Assembly (NCBI RefSeq): GCF_009938165.1 | Contig: NZ_AP019650.1 | Location: 992,001-1,056,000, forward strand | Direction: 5' to 3' | Origin: Vibrio taketomensis | GTDB taxonomy: Bacteria; Pseudomonadota; Gammaproteobacteria; Enterobacterales; Vibrionaceae | Length of the DNA: 64,000 nt | Shown: positions 37,261 through 47,369 of the stretch, piece after piece | Layout of the letters: every line of letters begins with the position of its first letter | Position numbering within the stretch: position 1 is the stretch's first letter | Translations under genes and position numbers: made by a program | The notes under the pieces: generated by a model | Told to the model about the DNA's origin: nothing | The model's input: the letters and a program-made list of their open reading frames with translations, nothing else | Database searches by the model: none

Positions 37261-38571
37261 ATGGTAGACAAAGAATCAAAAATTCCCTCACATCGCCTAG
37301 CCAGAATCGGCCAGTTTGCCTCACTTGCCACTCGCATCGGTGGAAACGTAGTCGCAGAGGGAACAAAACAATGGTTAGCGGGGAATCGTCCACACGCAAA
37401 AGACCTGCTTCTCACACCCGCAAATCTATCCAGAGTTGCTGATCAACTCGCACATTTGCGAGGCGCGGCAATGAAAGTCGGTCAGATGCTATCCATGGAC
37501 AGTGGTGATCTCCTCTCACCTGAATTAGCAGAGGTACTGGCGCGCTTACGTTCCGATGCCAACCCTATGCTGGCAAAGCAGCTTGATAAATCGCTAGTAG
37601 AAGGATTAGGAACTGACTGGAAACGTCACTTTCTGTCGTTTAACTTCAAGCCAGTTGCGAGCGCTTCCATAGGCCAAGTGCATAAAGCCTATACTGACGA
37701 TGGCGACCAAGTTGCAGTTAAAGTGCAGTACCCTGGTATTCGCAACAGCATTGATAGCGATATTGATAATGTCGCTACGCTGCTTAACTTAGTCGGTGTT
37801 ATTCCAAAAGACATCGACTTTACTGCACTTCTTGAACAAGCTAAGTTGCAGTTACACGCAGAAGCCAACTACCAACTCGAAAGCCAGTATCTCAACCAAT
37901 ATAAACAGTATTTAGCCACTAACTCACACTTTATCGTACCAAGGGTATTTCCGGCGATGACGAGTGAAACGGTGCTTACTATGGATTTTGTCGAAGGAGA
38001 CAAGATTGAGTCACTAGCTAATGCCCCCCAACACCTGCGCGATAACGTGATGCATCGACTGTTCGAGCTGTTTTTCGCTGAGTTATTTGAGTTTAAACTG
38101 GTACAAACAGACCCAAACTTTGCTAATTACCTCTATAACCACCAGCAAGAGAAAATCGTTCTACTCGATTTTGGTGCAACTCGCGTGTATAGCGATACCA
38201 TTAGTGAGGGTTACCGCTTAGCATTTCGCGCTGCCATTGAAAACGATACACAAGGTATTGAGCAAGCTCTGCGCCAGATTGGGTTTTTCAGTCAAACAAT
38301 TGTGGAGAAACAAAAGCTCGCCATTATTGATTTAGTCACACTAGCGTGCGAGCCCATGGGCATTGACCAAACTTACGATTTTGGCGTGTCAGACCTAGCG
38401 AACAAAATTCGTCAGCGCGGTAGTGCTTTGAGCTTCCAAGAAAACTACTGGCATACACCGCCCATCGATGCCATTTTCCTTCATCGCAAAATTGCTGGGT
38501 TATATCTTCTCGCTGCGAGAGTAAAAGCTAAGATCAATATTCACAGTTTGGTGATCAAACATCTGTACTGA
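37261..38571 (+). CDS. ABC1/UbiB-family atypical kinase
   Basis: 436 residues. The ABC1 (ADCK/UbiB) signs are KVGQMLSMD (about residues 72-80, the KxGQ motif), VASASIGQVHKA (Ala-rich loop), VAVKVQYPG (lysine), QTDPNFANYL and LLDFGATR (metal-binding DFG). The family supports ubiquinone biosynthesis through an unusual ATPase activity. This is a second, stand-alone member rather than ubiB in its ubiE-ubiB context. Its C-terminus lacks UbiB's two membrane helices. Confidence 0.88.
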   Translation: MVDKESKIPSHRLARIGQFASLATRIGGNVVAEGTKQWLAGNRPHAKDLLLTPANLSRVADQLAHLRGAAMKVGQMLSMDSGDLLSPELAEVLARLRSDANPMLAKQLDKSLVEGLGTDWKRHFLSFNFKPVASASIGQVHKAYTDDGDQVAVKVQYPGIRNSIDSDIDNVATLLNLVGVIPKDIDFTALLEQAKLQLHAEANYQLESQYLNQYKQYLATNSHFIVPRVFPAMTSETVLTMDFVEGDKIESLANAPQHLRDNVMHRLFELFFAELFEFKLVQTDPNFANYLYNHQQEKIVLLDFGATRVYSDTISEGYRLAFRAAIENDTQGIEQALRQIGFFSQTIVEKQKLAIIDLVTLACEPMGIDQTYDFGVSDLANKIRQRGSALSFQENYWHTPPIDAIFLHRKIAGLYLLAARVKAKINIHSLVIKHLY

Positions 38572-38697
38572 TGTTAGATGTTTGAGCTGAACATCAAAGT
38601 TTCAAACATAGATATTGCGTTACTACACAATGTTCTACAATCTGTTACACGTGAGATAAAATTTCACACTGTTGCATCAATAGCAGGGCGGATAGCA

Positions 38698-39180
38698 ATG
38701 TCGTGGTACTACTCCAAGCAAAAGGCAGGGAACATTTCTGCGTTGATGCCTTTAATGACTAAAGGCGCGATGCTTATTGTCTTGTGCTTATGTATCGGAG
38801 CAATCAGTGTTATCGCTCATCTAAACTACCAAGACTCTGTCAACCCCAAGCATGTTTATGGCACATGGCTTGAGACAGGTACCCCCTCCTACAATAGTGC
38901 GTCCATTAAATTCACCGAGCATGGTGTTTATCGAAATCAACGAATGATCTCGACGCAATTTGACTTTGATGGCAAGAAAATTCATGTCACTACCGGTTCA
39001 GGGGTTTATATCTATCAACTCTCCCAGTCGAATAAAATACCACAACTACGGCGTATTCAACCCAATAGCCCGACTCAGCGCTTTGTGAAAAAAGGTTACG
39101 AGCATCTTATCGATAAAGAAGATGGCGGCATAGCAAAACGCAGACGTGCTGCGTTAGCTGAACATTTCACCGAAGAATAG
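38698..39180 (+). CDS. DUF2850-like membrane-anchored protein
   Basis: About 160 residues from the ATG at 38698; an earlier in-frame ATG at 38578 adds 40 residues unlike the rest. One membrane segment (about 17-40) is followed by a periplasmic part with KHVYGTWLETGTPSYNSASI and GVYIYQL. It resembles the DUF2850 family of Vibrio, function unknown. It may be cotranscribed with the ABC1 kinase. Confidence 0.6.
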   Translation: MSWYYSKQKAGNISALMPLMTKGAMLIVLCLCIGAISVIAHLNYQDSVNPKHVYGTWLETGTPSYNSASIKFTEHGVYRNQRMISTQFDFDGKKIHVTTGSGVYIYQLSQSNKIPQLRRIQPNSPTQRFVKKGYEHLIDKEDGGIAKRRRAALAEHFTEE

Positions 39181-39283
39181 ACACATTTCTTGCAAAATAA
39201 CCCATGTTTTCAAACTGATTCTTCACATCTCAGTGATTTCAATGCACTATCTCCCCCCAAGATAAACTATTAGAACTCTAACA

Positions 39284-40384
39284 ATGAATGAATTTAAGTC
39301 ATTACTTCCAACTTCTTGGGAGTCTTTGTCTCAACAACTCGACACGAATATTGTACTGCTGACCGCAATCAGTTTAATTTCCTGGTTAACTTGGCGTCTG
39401 ATATACAGCCGTTTAGAAGTGTTAGTACAACGCACGAGCATTCATTGGGATGACCTCACCTTACAAGCTCTAAAAACGCCAATTAGTACTTTGATTTGGT
39501 GTTGGCCTGCGACGATTTCTCTGGGATTAGTGTTGCAAAAGCAAAACTTTATTCAGCTAGATTGGTTGAGTACCGTAAAGCTAATTTTGGTAATCGTCAT
39601 TTTCATTTGGTTCTTGATGCGTTTGGTCAATAAAGTCGAAGAATACGTTCTTGCTCAGAAAAAGCGAGATGAAACCACGGTTCAAGCCGTTGCCAAAGTC
39701 GCCAGATTATTCTTCTTAACTATCGGTGCTTTGACGGTCATGCAAACCCTAGGGCTTAGCTTATCAGGTCTGCTAACTTTTGGTGGTGTCGGTGGCTTGA
39801 TTGTCGGTTTAGCCGCAAAAGACCTGCTATCAAACTTTTTCGGTGGCATGATGATCTATTTCGACCGCCCATTTAAAGTTGGAGATTGGGTCCGTTCTCC
39901 AGATCGTCAAATTGAGGGCACTGTCGAACGAATTGGCTGGCGTATGACGATTATTCGTACGTTCGATAAACGCCCTCTATATGTGCCAAATTCCGTATTC
40001 AGTAGTATTGTGGTCGAAAACCCTTCTCGTATGCTTAATCGCCGTATCTACGAAACTGTCGGACTTCGATATGATGATGGCAGCAAAGTTGAAACGATCA
40101 CTGCACAGATTAAACAGATGTTGGAGCACCACCCAGACATCGACGCCAATCAAACCTTAATTGTAAATCTTAATGGCTTTGGCGCATCCTCACTCAATAT
40201 TATGGTGTATACCTTTACCAAAACCATTAACTGGATTCGCTATCAAGAAGTGAAGCAGGATGTTCTGCTAAAGATTATGGACATCGTGGCCGCAAATGGC
40301 GCAGATATCGCCTTCCCAACCCAAACGCTAAAAATCGATCCAATTCATGCTGGAGAGTTAGCACCAATTCCTGTTCAGCCATAA
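39284..40384 (+). CDS. MscS-family mechanosensitive channel
   Basis: 366 residues with four or five membrane segments, then GVGGLIVGLAAKDLLSNFF (about residues 167-185), the Gly/Ala-rich pore helix of MscS. DRPFKVGDWV and TVERIGWRMTIIRTFDKR form the beta domain. It should open under membrane tension to release solutes in hypo-osmotic shock. Its size is nearer to YnaI than to MscS. A strong bidirectional terminator follows. Confidence 0.9.
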   Translation: MNEFKSLLPTSWESLSQQLDTNIVLLTAISLISWLTWRLIYSRLEVLVQRTSIHWDDLTLQALKTPISTLIWCWPATISLGLVLQKQNFIQLDWLSTVKLILVIVIFIWFLMRLVNKVEEYVLAQKKRDETTVQAVAKVARLFFLTIGALTVMQTLGLSLSGLLTFGGVGGLIVGLAAKDLLSNFFGGMMIYFDRPFKVGDWVRSPDRQIEGTVERIGWRMTIIRTFDKRPLYVPNSVFSSIVVENPSRMLNRRIYETVGLRYDDGSKVETITAQIKQMLEHHPDIDANQTLIVNLNGFGASSLNIMVYTFTKTINWIRYQEVKQDVLLKIMDIVAANGADIAFPTQTLKIDPIHAGELAPIPVQP

Positions 40385-40393
40385 TTTACTGAT

Positions 40394-40427
40394 AAACAAA
40401 GGCCTTCGTATTCGAAGGCCTTTGTTT
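40394..40427. terminator. Bidirectional terminator
   Basis: A 15-bp perfect stem, AAACAAAGGCCTTCG / CGAAGGCCTTTGTTT, with a 4-base loop. It separates the convergent MscS and MBL genes. Confidence 0.9.
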
Positions 40428-41586
40428 AGTTCATTTGATAATCTAAACGACTGCCCGCCATTTCTGGTCTCTTTAGCCACCAATATTTTGTATCAATACT
40501 GTCGTTTAGCTCAATGCTTTCCCCAACCATTGGTGTCACCAACGCAATATTGAATTGGGCAGCTTCTGCCAACAAGTCCTGCATTGGCTCATCCCAACGA
40601 TGGGCGAACAATTCATATGTAGACCAATGTACCGGCATCAAGCGTTTGGCATTTAGATCGAGAAAAGCTTGTGCAGTATGTCTAGCTTGCATATGGCCCC
40701 AATTTTCAACCGGATAACCCTTGCCTTGTTTGACATTTGCGGCCACTTCAATAAAAGCTAAATCAAACGGCCCTAATTGCTCACCGATCTGTTTAAAATG
40801 AGCATCGTAAGCTGTGTCACCACTATAAAAAAGTGAACCTGTGACCCCTTTGATCGCCCATGATGCCCAAAGAGTTGAATTACTATCGAACCCAGTGCGA
40901 CCTGAATTGTGATTCGCTGGCGCTGCCGTTAATTCGACCGTGTTGATAGTTGTTGATTGCCACCAGTCAAGCTCAATGATGTTGTTCGGCTTCACACCCC
41001 ACTTTTCTAAATGACGGCCAACAGCTAATGGCACAACAAATGTGACCTCTTGCTGCGCATAGAACTCTACAGTTGCCTGTTCGAGGTGGTCATAATGATC
41101 ATGAGAAATAACGATAACATCCGGCTTCGGTAACGCTTTGCGTGCAATTGGGGCGGACACGTTACGAGAAAATAAACGCTTAGCAAACCATGGCGAGGCA
41201 TAGTCAAACACTGGATCCAGTAAGATTTTAGTTTGGTCTAACTCAATGAATAAACTTGAATGCCCAAGCCAAGTGACACGAGGGGCGTTTGTTGAGTCTT
41301 CAAAACGTGCCACATCAATAGGCAGATAAGGTAAAGCATGACTCGGTTTTAGTGCCGAACGCCTAAAAAAGAACGTTTTCATTACTTGCGACATGCTTTC
41401 ATTACTCGCCACTTTAGGAAGACGATTAATTACTCTGCCATTCGCAAATTGAGGAGAGTGTTCTATCCGTTGCTGACGCAACTGTTCACTCGCGACAATA
41501 GCCTCCCTGCGCAGTTTTCGTTGTTTTAGCCCAGCCATAAATTTTTCACTAAGTGACGAAAGCAGCGATTGATTTAACTTGCGCAT
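40426..41586 (-). CDS. MBL-fold hydrolase, NAPE-PLD/UlaG-like
   Basis: 386 residues. TWLGHSSLFIELD, LLDPVF, SHDHYDHLE (the metal-binding HxHxDH), YSGDTAYD and MPVHWSTYELFAHRW are the ordered metallo-beta-lactamase motifs in the form seen in NAPE-PLD-type lactonase-like proteins. It should hydrolyse a phosphodiester or ester with two metal ions. A basic N-terminal extension of about 90 residues precedes the core. It diverges from a TetR gene with two operators between them, so it is the likely target of that regulator. Confidence 0.85.
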   Translation of the reverse strand: MRKLNQSLLSSLSEKFMAGLKQRKLRREAIVASEQLRQQRIEHSPQFANGRVINRLPKVASNESMSQVMKTFFFRRSALKPSHALPYLPIDVARFEDSTNAPRVTWLGHSSLFIELDQTKILLDPVFDYASPWFAKRLFSRNVSAPIARKALPKPDVIVISHDHYDHLEQATVEFYAQQEVTFVVPLAVGRHLEKWGVKPNNIIELDWWQSTTINTVELTAAPANHNSGRTGFDSNSTLWASWAIKGVTGSLFYSGDTAYDAHFKQIGEQLGPFDLAFIEVAANVKQGKGYPVENWGHMQARHTAQAFLDLNAKRLMPVHWSTYELFAHRWDEPMQDLLAEAAQFNIALVTPMVGESIELNDSIDTKYWWLKRPEMAGSRLDYQMN

Positions 41587-41614
41587 AATTTTGACCTATT
41601 GGTTATCCCAAAAA

Positions 41615-41632
41615 GTAAACGATCGTGTATAC
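41615..41632. promoter_or_regulatory. TetR-type operator, site 1
   Basis: AAAAGTAAAC-GATCGT-GTATAC: inverted half sites GTAAAC and GTATAC with a 6-base spacer. It sits 29 bases before the MBL gene start, so binding would block that promoter. Confidence 0.65.
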
Positions 41633-41654
41633 TTTAGGTGTTCAATATTTAAAA

Positions 41655-41672
41655 GTAAACACAACCGTTTAC
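41655..41672. promoter_or_regulatory. TetR-type operator, site 2
   Basis: AAAAGTAAAC-ACAACC-GTTTAC: a perfect GTAAAC / GTTTAC inverted repeat with the same 6-base spacer. Its centre is exactly 40 bases from that of site 1, four helical turns, and it lies 25 bases before the TetR gene start. Confidence 0.7.
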
Positions 41673-41696
41673 CTTTTTTCATTACAAAGTGACCTT

Positions 41697-42308
41697 ATGG
41701 CTAAAGTAAGCGATATAAAACAAGAAGATATCATCAAATCTGCGATTGAAGTTTTTTCTCAAAAAGGCTTTGAGCAAGCAAGTATGGAAGGTATCTCAAA
41801 ACAAGCCGGTGTATCAAAACGTACCTTATATAAGTACTACCCAAATAAAGACGCGCTGTTTGAGGTGATCGTCGATAAACTGATCTGCCGCTTCGATGAT
41901 CATGCTGCCAGTCAATTTGAACCATCGGTTGCCATCGAACAACAACTCGCTGAGCTAACACTCAAACAGCTTTGCTATCTAAACTCCCCTGACTTTCAAG
42001 TGATAGCTCGAATGGTAATGGTCGAGTGTATTCGCTGCCCTAAAGCGTCGAGCGTACTGATGAGTAAATTCGATGGGATCGAAGATTGCTATGGTCTACA
42101 TCAATGGGTTCAGGCTGGCATTGAAGCTAATTGTTTAGCCGTAGAAGATATTACTATGGCGGTAAACCAATATGTCGGTGGGATTAAAGCGTTAGTGTTT
42201 TGGCCACAATTACTTGGTCATCAAGCGCCGCCATCCAACGAAGACGTCGCGAAAGTAGTCACACAAGCAGCAAAAGGTTTTATTGCAACTTATCAAGTAA
42301 GCCGCTAA
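41697..42308 (+). CDS. TetR-family regulator
   Basis: 203 residues from the ATG at 41697; an earlier in-frame start would run through the operators. DIIKSAIEVFSQKGFEQASM and SKRTLYKYYPNKDALF make the N-terminal helix-turn-helix; the rest is a ligand-binding helical domain with four cysteines. It probably represses itself and the divergent MBL hydrolase, and is released by a small ligand that may be the hydrolase substrate. Confidence 0.88.
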   Translation: MAKVSDIKQEDIIKSAIEVFSQKGFEQASMEGISKQAGVSKRTLYKYYPNKDALFEVIVDKLICRFDDHAASQFEPSVAIEQQLAELTLKQLCYLNSPDFQVIARMVMVECIRCPKASSVLMSKFDGIEDCYGLHQWVQAGIEANCLAVEDITMAVNQYVGGIKALVFWPQLLGHQAPPSNEDVAKVVTQAAKGFIATYQVSR

Positions 42309-42317
42309 TCCGTCATA

Positions 42318-43070
42318 TCAACGCTTTTTGACTTGGGCTGAAATTGTTACTACGCCTGCAGAAGGTTGCTCAACTTCAAAATAGCCACCGGCAGATGATA
42401 GTTGACTGACCTTCAAACGGGATGCCTCAAGCTTAGATAACCAATAAGGTGTCAGGGAGCATTGTGCGGAACCTGTTGCAATATCTTCATCAATGCCAAT
42501 GCTTGGAGCAAAGTAACGTAGCACATAGCCATCATTACCGTTTTGTGCAGTGATGATCAGAGCATGGTAGCTATCGAATTGTTTAATTAGCTCAAAATTC
42601 GGCTGATAACTTTCAACCTCTTCGATGCTATGCATGACAACCACTAAATCTCGGGTAGAAAATACCTCTTTGGCGGATGCAACTAACACTTGAATACTAT
42701 CCAGATCAACCGGTGTATGAGTCTCCCAAGTAGGTAGAGAGATTTGATAGTAAGTATCTTGTTTACACACTGTCACTTCACCATAACGAGTGGTTAAGCG
42801 AACTTCCTCGTCTTGAGTATCAGCAAGCAAAGCAGCCCCTGCCCCCAAACTTCCGTGGCCACACAAGTTAATCTCACCGCTTAAAGCAAACCAACGTAAT
42901 TGATACCCTTTATCGGATGGTAACAAAAATGACGTTACTGGCTGATTCATAGCTCGAGTGATTTCGAGCAGTTCAGAATCAGGTAAGTTACATTCTAAAA
43001 ACACCACACCGCAAGGGTTGCCTTGAGCACCATCGCTGGTAAATACATCATAGATATCGGATAGAAGCAT
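42318..43070 (-). CDS. PhzF-family isomerase/epimerase-like protein
   Basis: 250 residues. DVFTSDGAQGNPCGVVF at the start (FTxxxxxGNPxxV), LPSDKGYQLRWFALSGEINLCGH and GIDEDIATGSAQCSLTPYW are the PhzF motifs, including the catalytic Glu in the position after NLCGHG. The family shares the diaminopimelate epimerase fold; the substrate is not known. Converges with the TetR gene. Confidence 0.85.
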   Translation of the reverse strand: MLLSDIYDVFTSDGAQGNPCGVVFLECNLPDSELLEITRAMNQPVTSFLLPSDKGYQLRWFALSGEINLCGHGSLGAGAALLADTQDEEVRLTTRYGEVTVCKQDTYYQISLPTWETHTPVDLDSIQVLVASAKEVFSTRDLVVVMHSIEEVESYQPNFELIKQFDSYHALIITAQNGNDGYVLRYFAPSIGIDEDIATGSAQCSLTPYWLSKLEASRLKVSQLSSAGGYFEVEQPSAGVVTISAQVKKR

Positions 43071-43168
43071 ACGACTAAGATAAAAGTAATTCTTTCCGTT
43101 ATTTAAACTATCAATAGTGTCTTTTGAAAGAAAATCTTTTCGATTATCAGGATTAATAAGCCACGAAT

Positions 43169-43675
43169 TTACTGGAATTGATAAATCAGATCAGAATACC
43201 ACTCACCCTGAATGCTGTGGGCTCGTGGCATGATATTGATGAGCTTAAAGCCGCATTTTACCAGTACACGTTCTGAAGCGATGTTACCTTCGGTCACCGT
43301 CGCATTGAACTGCACAATTTTAGTATTATCACTTGCCCACCGTAACAGCGCTGCCAATGATTCAGTCGCATATTGCTTGCCATGATGCTGAGCTAGAAAT
43401 AAATAGCCGACCTCAGCCACACCATTAACCATCCGAAAACCCGTAATACCTAAAGGCTCATCATTCTGTTTATTCAATACGACTAAACATAGCCAATGCG
43501 TTGAGTTTGGCTGCCACGGTGTTAATCGAGCCTGAAACTTTTGCTGAATTTCACTGAGTGTTGGCGCATCAAAACAGAATTCAATCACTTCAGGGTCTGT
43601 ATGAATCTGATAAAACAGTGGCCAATCGTGCTCTGAAATTGCGACTAATCTGAGTCTATCGGTTTCGATCTGCAT
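43169..43675 (-). CDS. GNAT-family acetyltransferase, RimJ/RimL type
   Basis: 168 residues. IETDRLRLVAISEHDW at the N-terminus, LFLAQHHGKQYATESL (acetyl-CoA loop) and VTEGNIASERVLVKCGF (about 129-145) are the classic RimJ/RimL-like motifs. It should acetylate a protein N-terminus or a small amine. Single gene. Confidence 0.85.
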   Translation of the reverse strand: MQIETDRLRLVAISEHDWPLFYQIHTDPEVIEFCFDAPTLSEIQQKFQARLTPWQPNSTHWLCLVVLNKQNDEPLGITGFRMVNGVAEVGYLFLAQHHGKQYATESLAALLRWASDNTKIVQFNATVTEGNIASERVLVKCGFKLINIMPRAHSIQGEWYSDLIYQFQ

Positions 43676-43804
43676 ATAAATTCCTTGGTGTCATACAGAA
43701 TTTATACTCAAGGAGATCGTATCTGAGGATCAAGTAGGATTTTAGCGGATTGGGATCAAATCGAACAAATATTGACCCCAAGGGAATATGAGAGGCGTGA
43801 CTGA

Positions 43805-44020
43805 TTAGCAAAATGTTTGGATGTAAAGCGCTTCTACTTTGTCACGTGCCCATTGGGTTTTGCGTAAGAACTTAAGTGAAGACTTGATTGAAGGGTCTTT
43901 TTGAAAGCAGTTTACTCGAATTTCATCATGTAACTCTGCCCAGCCGTAGTGTTCAACTAAGCGAGTTAAAATCTTCTCTAACGATAACCCATGCAGTGGG
44001 TTGTTTGGCTGATGGTCCAT
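43805..44020 (-). CDS. VF530/DUF2132 family DNA-binding-like protein
   Basis: 71 residues. [20 protein letters not shown] followed by [14 protein letters not shown] and [19 protein letters not shown] match the VF530 family, named after a Vibrio fischeri protein with a DNA-binding-like fold. Function not established. GAAGC precedes the ATG. Confidence 0.87.
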   Translation of the reverse strand: MDHQPNNPLHGLSLEKILTRLVEHYGWAELHDEIRVNCFQKDPSIKSSLKFLRKTQWARDKVEALYIQTFC

Positions 44021-44112
44021 TGACTCAGCTTCCTTACATTAATTGATATGACCTAGATTATACCTAAATACCCTATACACGCGGAATACAAGATATTTGA
44101 GTATAACAGGCA

Positions 44113-44140
44113 AGAAAAAAGGAGAGCCGAAGCTCTCCTT
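44113..44140 (-). terminator. Terminator of the thrS-infC-rpmI-rplT operon
   Basis: GGAGAGC / GCTCTCC with a UUCG-type tetraloop on the - strand, followed by a T-run (the A-run at 44114-44120 on the + strand). Confidence 0.92.
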
Positions 44141-44161
44141 TCCTTAAACCTAAACTGCTAA

Positions 44162-44515
44162 TTAAAGAGCAGCTTTCGCTTTTTCAACTAGTACAGCAAA
44201 TGCTGCTTTGTCGAATACTGCGATGTCCGCTAGGATCTTACGGTCGATCTCGATAGATGCTTTCTTAAGACCGTTGATGAAACGGCTGTAAGATAGACCA
44301 TTTTGACGAGATGCTGCGTTGATACGTGCAATCCATAGTTGACGGAATTGACGTTTCTTAGCGCGACGGTCACGGTAAGCGTATTGACCAGCTTTAGTAA
44401 CTGCTTGGAAAGCTACGCGGTAAACACGTGAACGTGCACCGTAGTAACCTTTAGCTTGTTTTAGAACTTTCTTATGACGTGCACGAGCTTGTACACCACG
44501 TTTTACGCGAGGCAT
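44162..44515 (-). CDS. rplT: 50S ribosomal protein L20
   Basis: 117 residues starting [18 protein letters not shown], the standard L20 sequence. It binds 23S rRNA early in assembly and, in E. coli, represses rpmI and rplT translation. It follows rpmI by 40 bases and ends the operon. Confidence 0.99.
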
Positions 44516-44555
44516 TATGCTTCTCCTAAACTAAACGATTGATAACTAAAAAGAA

Positions 44556-44750
44556 TTAAGCGTATGGCATCATACGAGCAACTGCAGCCAACTCACAACG
44601 TGGAAGGATTGCATTTGGACGTAGTTGACGCTTGTTCTTAGTAGTACGCTTAGTCAGGATGTGACGTTTTGTAGCGTGCTTGTACTTAATACCACCAGCA
44701 GTTTTCTTGAAACGCTTAGCAGCACCTTTGTTGGTTTTCATCTTAGGCAT
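44556..44750 (-). CDS. rpmI: 50S ribosomal protein L35
   Basis: 64 residues from [21 protein letters not shown] place the start at 44750, giving the normal length; an upstream in-frame ATG would add 21 unrelated residues. It sits between infC and rplT as in other gammaproteobacteria. Confidence 0.98.
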   Translation of the reverse strand: MPKMKTNKGAAKRFKKTAGGIKYKHATKRHILTKRTTKNKRQLRPNAILPRCELAAVARMMPYA

Positions 44751-44804
44751 GATGAATAACTCCGCATTGTTGAGTTGTTTATAACAATAGTAATTAGGGC
44801 GAAC

Positions 44805-44847
44805 AAAACCCAACCGCCAGACCTTTTCAGGACAACGGCTGGGTTTT
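44805..44847 (-). promoter_or_regulatory. Hairpin between infC and rpmI
   Basis: AAAACCCA (44805-44812) pairs with TGGGTTTT (44840-44847), with three more pairs inside; the - strand copy is followed by GTTCG. In E. coli this interval has a terminator and L20 binding sites; this hairpin may attenuate rpmI-rplT relative to infC. Confidence 0.6.
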
Positions 44848-44868
44848 CTTACTTGTAAAAGCCGTTAA

Positions 44869-45420
44869 TTACTTCTTCTTAGGGGCTAGCACCATGATCA
44901 TCTGGCGACCTTCAATCTTCTTAGGGAAAGACTCGACAACAGCAAATTCTTCTGTGTCGGCTTTCAGACGATTAAGAACGTCAACACCGATTTCTTGGTG
45001 AGCCATCTCACGGCCACGGAAGCGAATAGTTACTTTCACTTTGTTGCCGTCTTCTAGGAAACCAGTCAGGTTGCGTAGTTTTACCTGATAGTCTCCAATA
45101 TCAGTTCCAGGACGGAATTTAACTTCCTTAATCTGAACCTGCTTTTGCTTTTTCTTCTGCTCTTTAGCAGACTTGCTCTTTTCAAAGAGGAATTTGCCGT
45201 AGTCCATCACTCGACAGACAGGTGGCTCAGCGTTAGGACTGATCTCAACCAGATCCATGCCTGCTTCTTCAGCAGCTGCGATCGCTTCTTGAATCGATAC
45301 AACACCAACTGATTCACCGTCAGCGCCAGTTAAACGAACTTCACGAACGCCACGAATTTCACCGTTCAAACGGTGCGGGTTTGTTTTTACCGGCTGTTGG
45401 CCGCGTCTTCCGCCTTTAAT
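44869..45420 (-). CDS. infC: Translation initiation factor IF-3, ATT start
   Basis: 183 residues. It begins at ATT (45420), preceded by GGAGGA, then [20 protein letters not shown]. Most infC genes start with ATT or ATA because IF-3 rejects such codons and so limits its own synthesis. Motifs [21 protein letters not shown] and [17 protein letters not shown] are intact. The start lies three bases after the thrS stop; the ribosome site is within thrS. Confidence 0.97.
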   Translation of the reverse strand: MKGGRRGQQPVKTNPHRLNGEIRGVREVRLTGADGESVGVVSIQEAIAAAEEAGMDLVEISPNAEPPVCRVMDYGKFLFEKSKSAKEQKKKQKQVQIKEVKFRPGTDIGDYQVKLRNLTGFLEDGNKVKVTIRFRGREMAHQEIGVDVLNRLKADTEEFAVVESFPKKIEGRQMIMVLAPKKK

Positions 45421-45423
45421 AGC

Positions 45424-47352
45424 TTATTCCTCCAGATTGAGCTTACGGCTCGCGATCTCGTCTTGGATGTATGCTACAAAGTCATCCACTTTAAACTTAC
45501 CGAGATCCTTACCTTTACGTGTACGTACTGCGATTTCGCCTGCTTCCATCTCTTGGTCGCCACAAACTAGCATATACGGTACGCGCTTTAATGTGTGTTC
45601 GCGGATTTTAAAGCCAATCTTCTCATTTCTCAAGTCCGCTTTAGCTCTAATTCCACATTTTTGTAATTTTTGGGCTACTTCTTGAGCATAGTCAGCCTGT
45701 TTGTCAGTAATGTTCATCACTACTGCTTGTTCTGGCGCCAACCATGTTGGGAAGAAACCTGCGTAATCTTCGATAAGAATACCGATGAAACGCTCTAGAG
45801 AGCCTAGGATAGCACGGTGAATCATCACCGGTACTAGACGCTCGTTATTTTCACCTACGTAAGTTGCGCCTAGGCGACCTGGTAGGTTGAAGTCTAGCTG
45901 AACGGTACCACATTGCCATGCACGGTCTAGACAGTCGTATAGCGTGAATTCGATCTTAGGACCGTAGAATGCACCCTCGCCTTCTTGAATCTCGTATGGA
46001 ATTTCCATTGATTCTAGAGACTGTTTCAATGCTTCTTCAGATTGATCCCAGATTTCATCTGAACCTACACGCTTTTCAGGGCGAGTAGACAGTTTCACTA
46101 CGATGTTGTCGAAACCAAAGGTTTGGTACGTATCGTAAACCATCTTAATGCAGCTGGTCACTTCCTCTTGGATTTGGCTCTCAGTACAGAAGATGTGAGC
46201 GTCATCCTGAGTAAAGCCACGTACACGCATGATGCCGTGTAGTGCGCCTGACGGTTCGTTACGGTGACATGAGCCAAACTCAGCCATACGTAGCGGTAGA
46301 TCACGGTATGATTTCAAACCTTGGTTAAAGATTTGAACGTGACCTGGACAGTTCATTGGTTTGATCGCGTATTCACGGTTCTCAGAAGAAGTCGTGAACA
46401 TCGCATCAGCGTATTTGTCCCAGTGACCAGAGCGTTCCCATAGTACACGGTCCATCATTAGTGGGCCTTTTACTTCTTGGTAACCGTATTCGTTTAGCTT
46501 GTCGCGTACAAATACTTCTAGATCACGGAAGATAGACCAACCATTGTGATGCCAGAACACCATGCCTGGTGCTTCTTGTTGCATGTGGAATAGGTCTAGT
46601 TGCTTACCGATTTTACGGTGGTCACGCTTAGCCGCTTCTTCTAGGCGAGTAAGGTGCGCTTTTAGTGCTTTCTTATCGTGGAAAGCCGTACCGTAGATAC
46701 GTTGTAGCATCTTGTTGTCGCTGTTACCGCGCCAGTAAGCACCTGCAACATTCAATAGTGTGAAGTGTTGGCAGAAGCCCATGTGAGGTACGTGTGGACC
46801 ACGACACATGTCGATGTATTCTTCGTGATGGTATAGACCTGGACGATCGTCGCGAGATACGTTCTCATCCAAGATTTCCATCTTGTAAGATTCGCCACGC
46901 GCTTCAAATGTGTCGCGCGCTTCCTGCCAGCTTACTTTCTTTTTAACAACTTCGTACTTGGTCTTTGCAAGCTCGTTCATACGCTTTTCGATCTTGTCTA
47001 GATCTTCTTGCGTTAGCGACTCTTCTAGATCAACGTCGTAGTAGAAGCCGTTGTCGATCGTTGGACCGATCGCCATTTTAGCATGCGGGTAAAGCTGCTT
47101 AAGCGCATGACCAAGAAGGTGAGCACATGAGTGACGAACGATTTCTAGACCGTCAACTTCATCTTTAACCGTGATGATTTCAAGGCTTGCATCTTCTTCG
47201 ATAAGATCGCATGCATCAACACGTTGACCATTTACACGACCAGCGATGGTTGCTTTCGCAAGACCTGGGCCGATAGATTGTGCCACTTCAAGAGTAGATA
47301 CTGGGTTGTCAAATTGACGCTGACTGCCGTCAGGAAGTGTAATAATAGGCAT
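45424..47352 (-). CDS. thrS: Threonyl-tRNA synthetase
   Basis: 642 residues, full length. In order: TGS domain, editing domain with [10 protein letters not shown] and CRGPHVP, class II core with [10 protein letters not shown], the [10 protein letters not shown] and [13 protein letters not shown] motifs, and an anticodon-binding C-terminus. It charges tRNA-Thr and edits serine. First gene of the thrS-infC-rpmI-rplT operon, which in Vibrio lies on chromosome 2. Its leader contains an anticodon-arm mimic. Confidence 0.99.
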   Translation of the reverse strand: MPIITLPDGSQRQFDNPVSTLEVAQSIGPGLAKATIAGRVNGQRVDACDLIEEDASLEIITVKDEVDGLEIVRHSCAHLLGHALKQLYPHAKMAIGPTIDNGFYYDVDLEESLTQEDLDKIEKRMNELAKTKYEVVKKKVSWQEARDTFEARGESYKMEILDENVSRDDRPGLYHHEEYIDMCRGPHVPHMGFCQHFTLLNVAGAYWRGNSDNKMLQRIYGTAFHDKKALKAHLTRLEEAAKRDHRKIGKQLDLFHMQQEAPGMVFWHHNGWSIFRDLEVFVRDKLNEYGYQEVKGPLMMDRVLWERSGHWDKYADAMFTTSSENREYAIKPMNCPGHVQIFNQGLKSYRDLPLRMAEFGSCHRNEPSGALHGIMRVRGFTQDDAHIFCTESQIQEEVTSCIKMVYDTYQTFGFDNIVVKLSTRPEKRVGSDEIWDQSEEALKQSLESMEIPYEIQEGEGAFYGPKIEFTLYDCLDRAWQCGTVQLDFNLPGRLGATYVGENNERLVPVMIHRAILGSLERFIGILIEDYAGFFPTWLAPEQAVVMNITDKQADYAQEVAQKLQKCGIRAKADLRNEKIGFKIREHTLKRVPYMLVCGDQEMEAGEIAVRTRKGKDLGKFKVDDFVAYIQDEIASRKLNLEE

Positions 47353-47369
47353 TTTTTATCCTTACAGTG

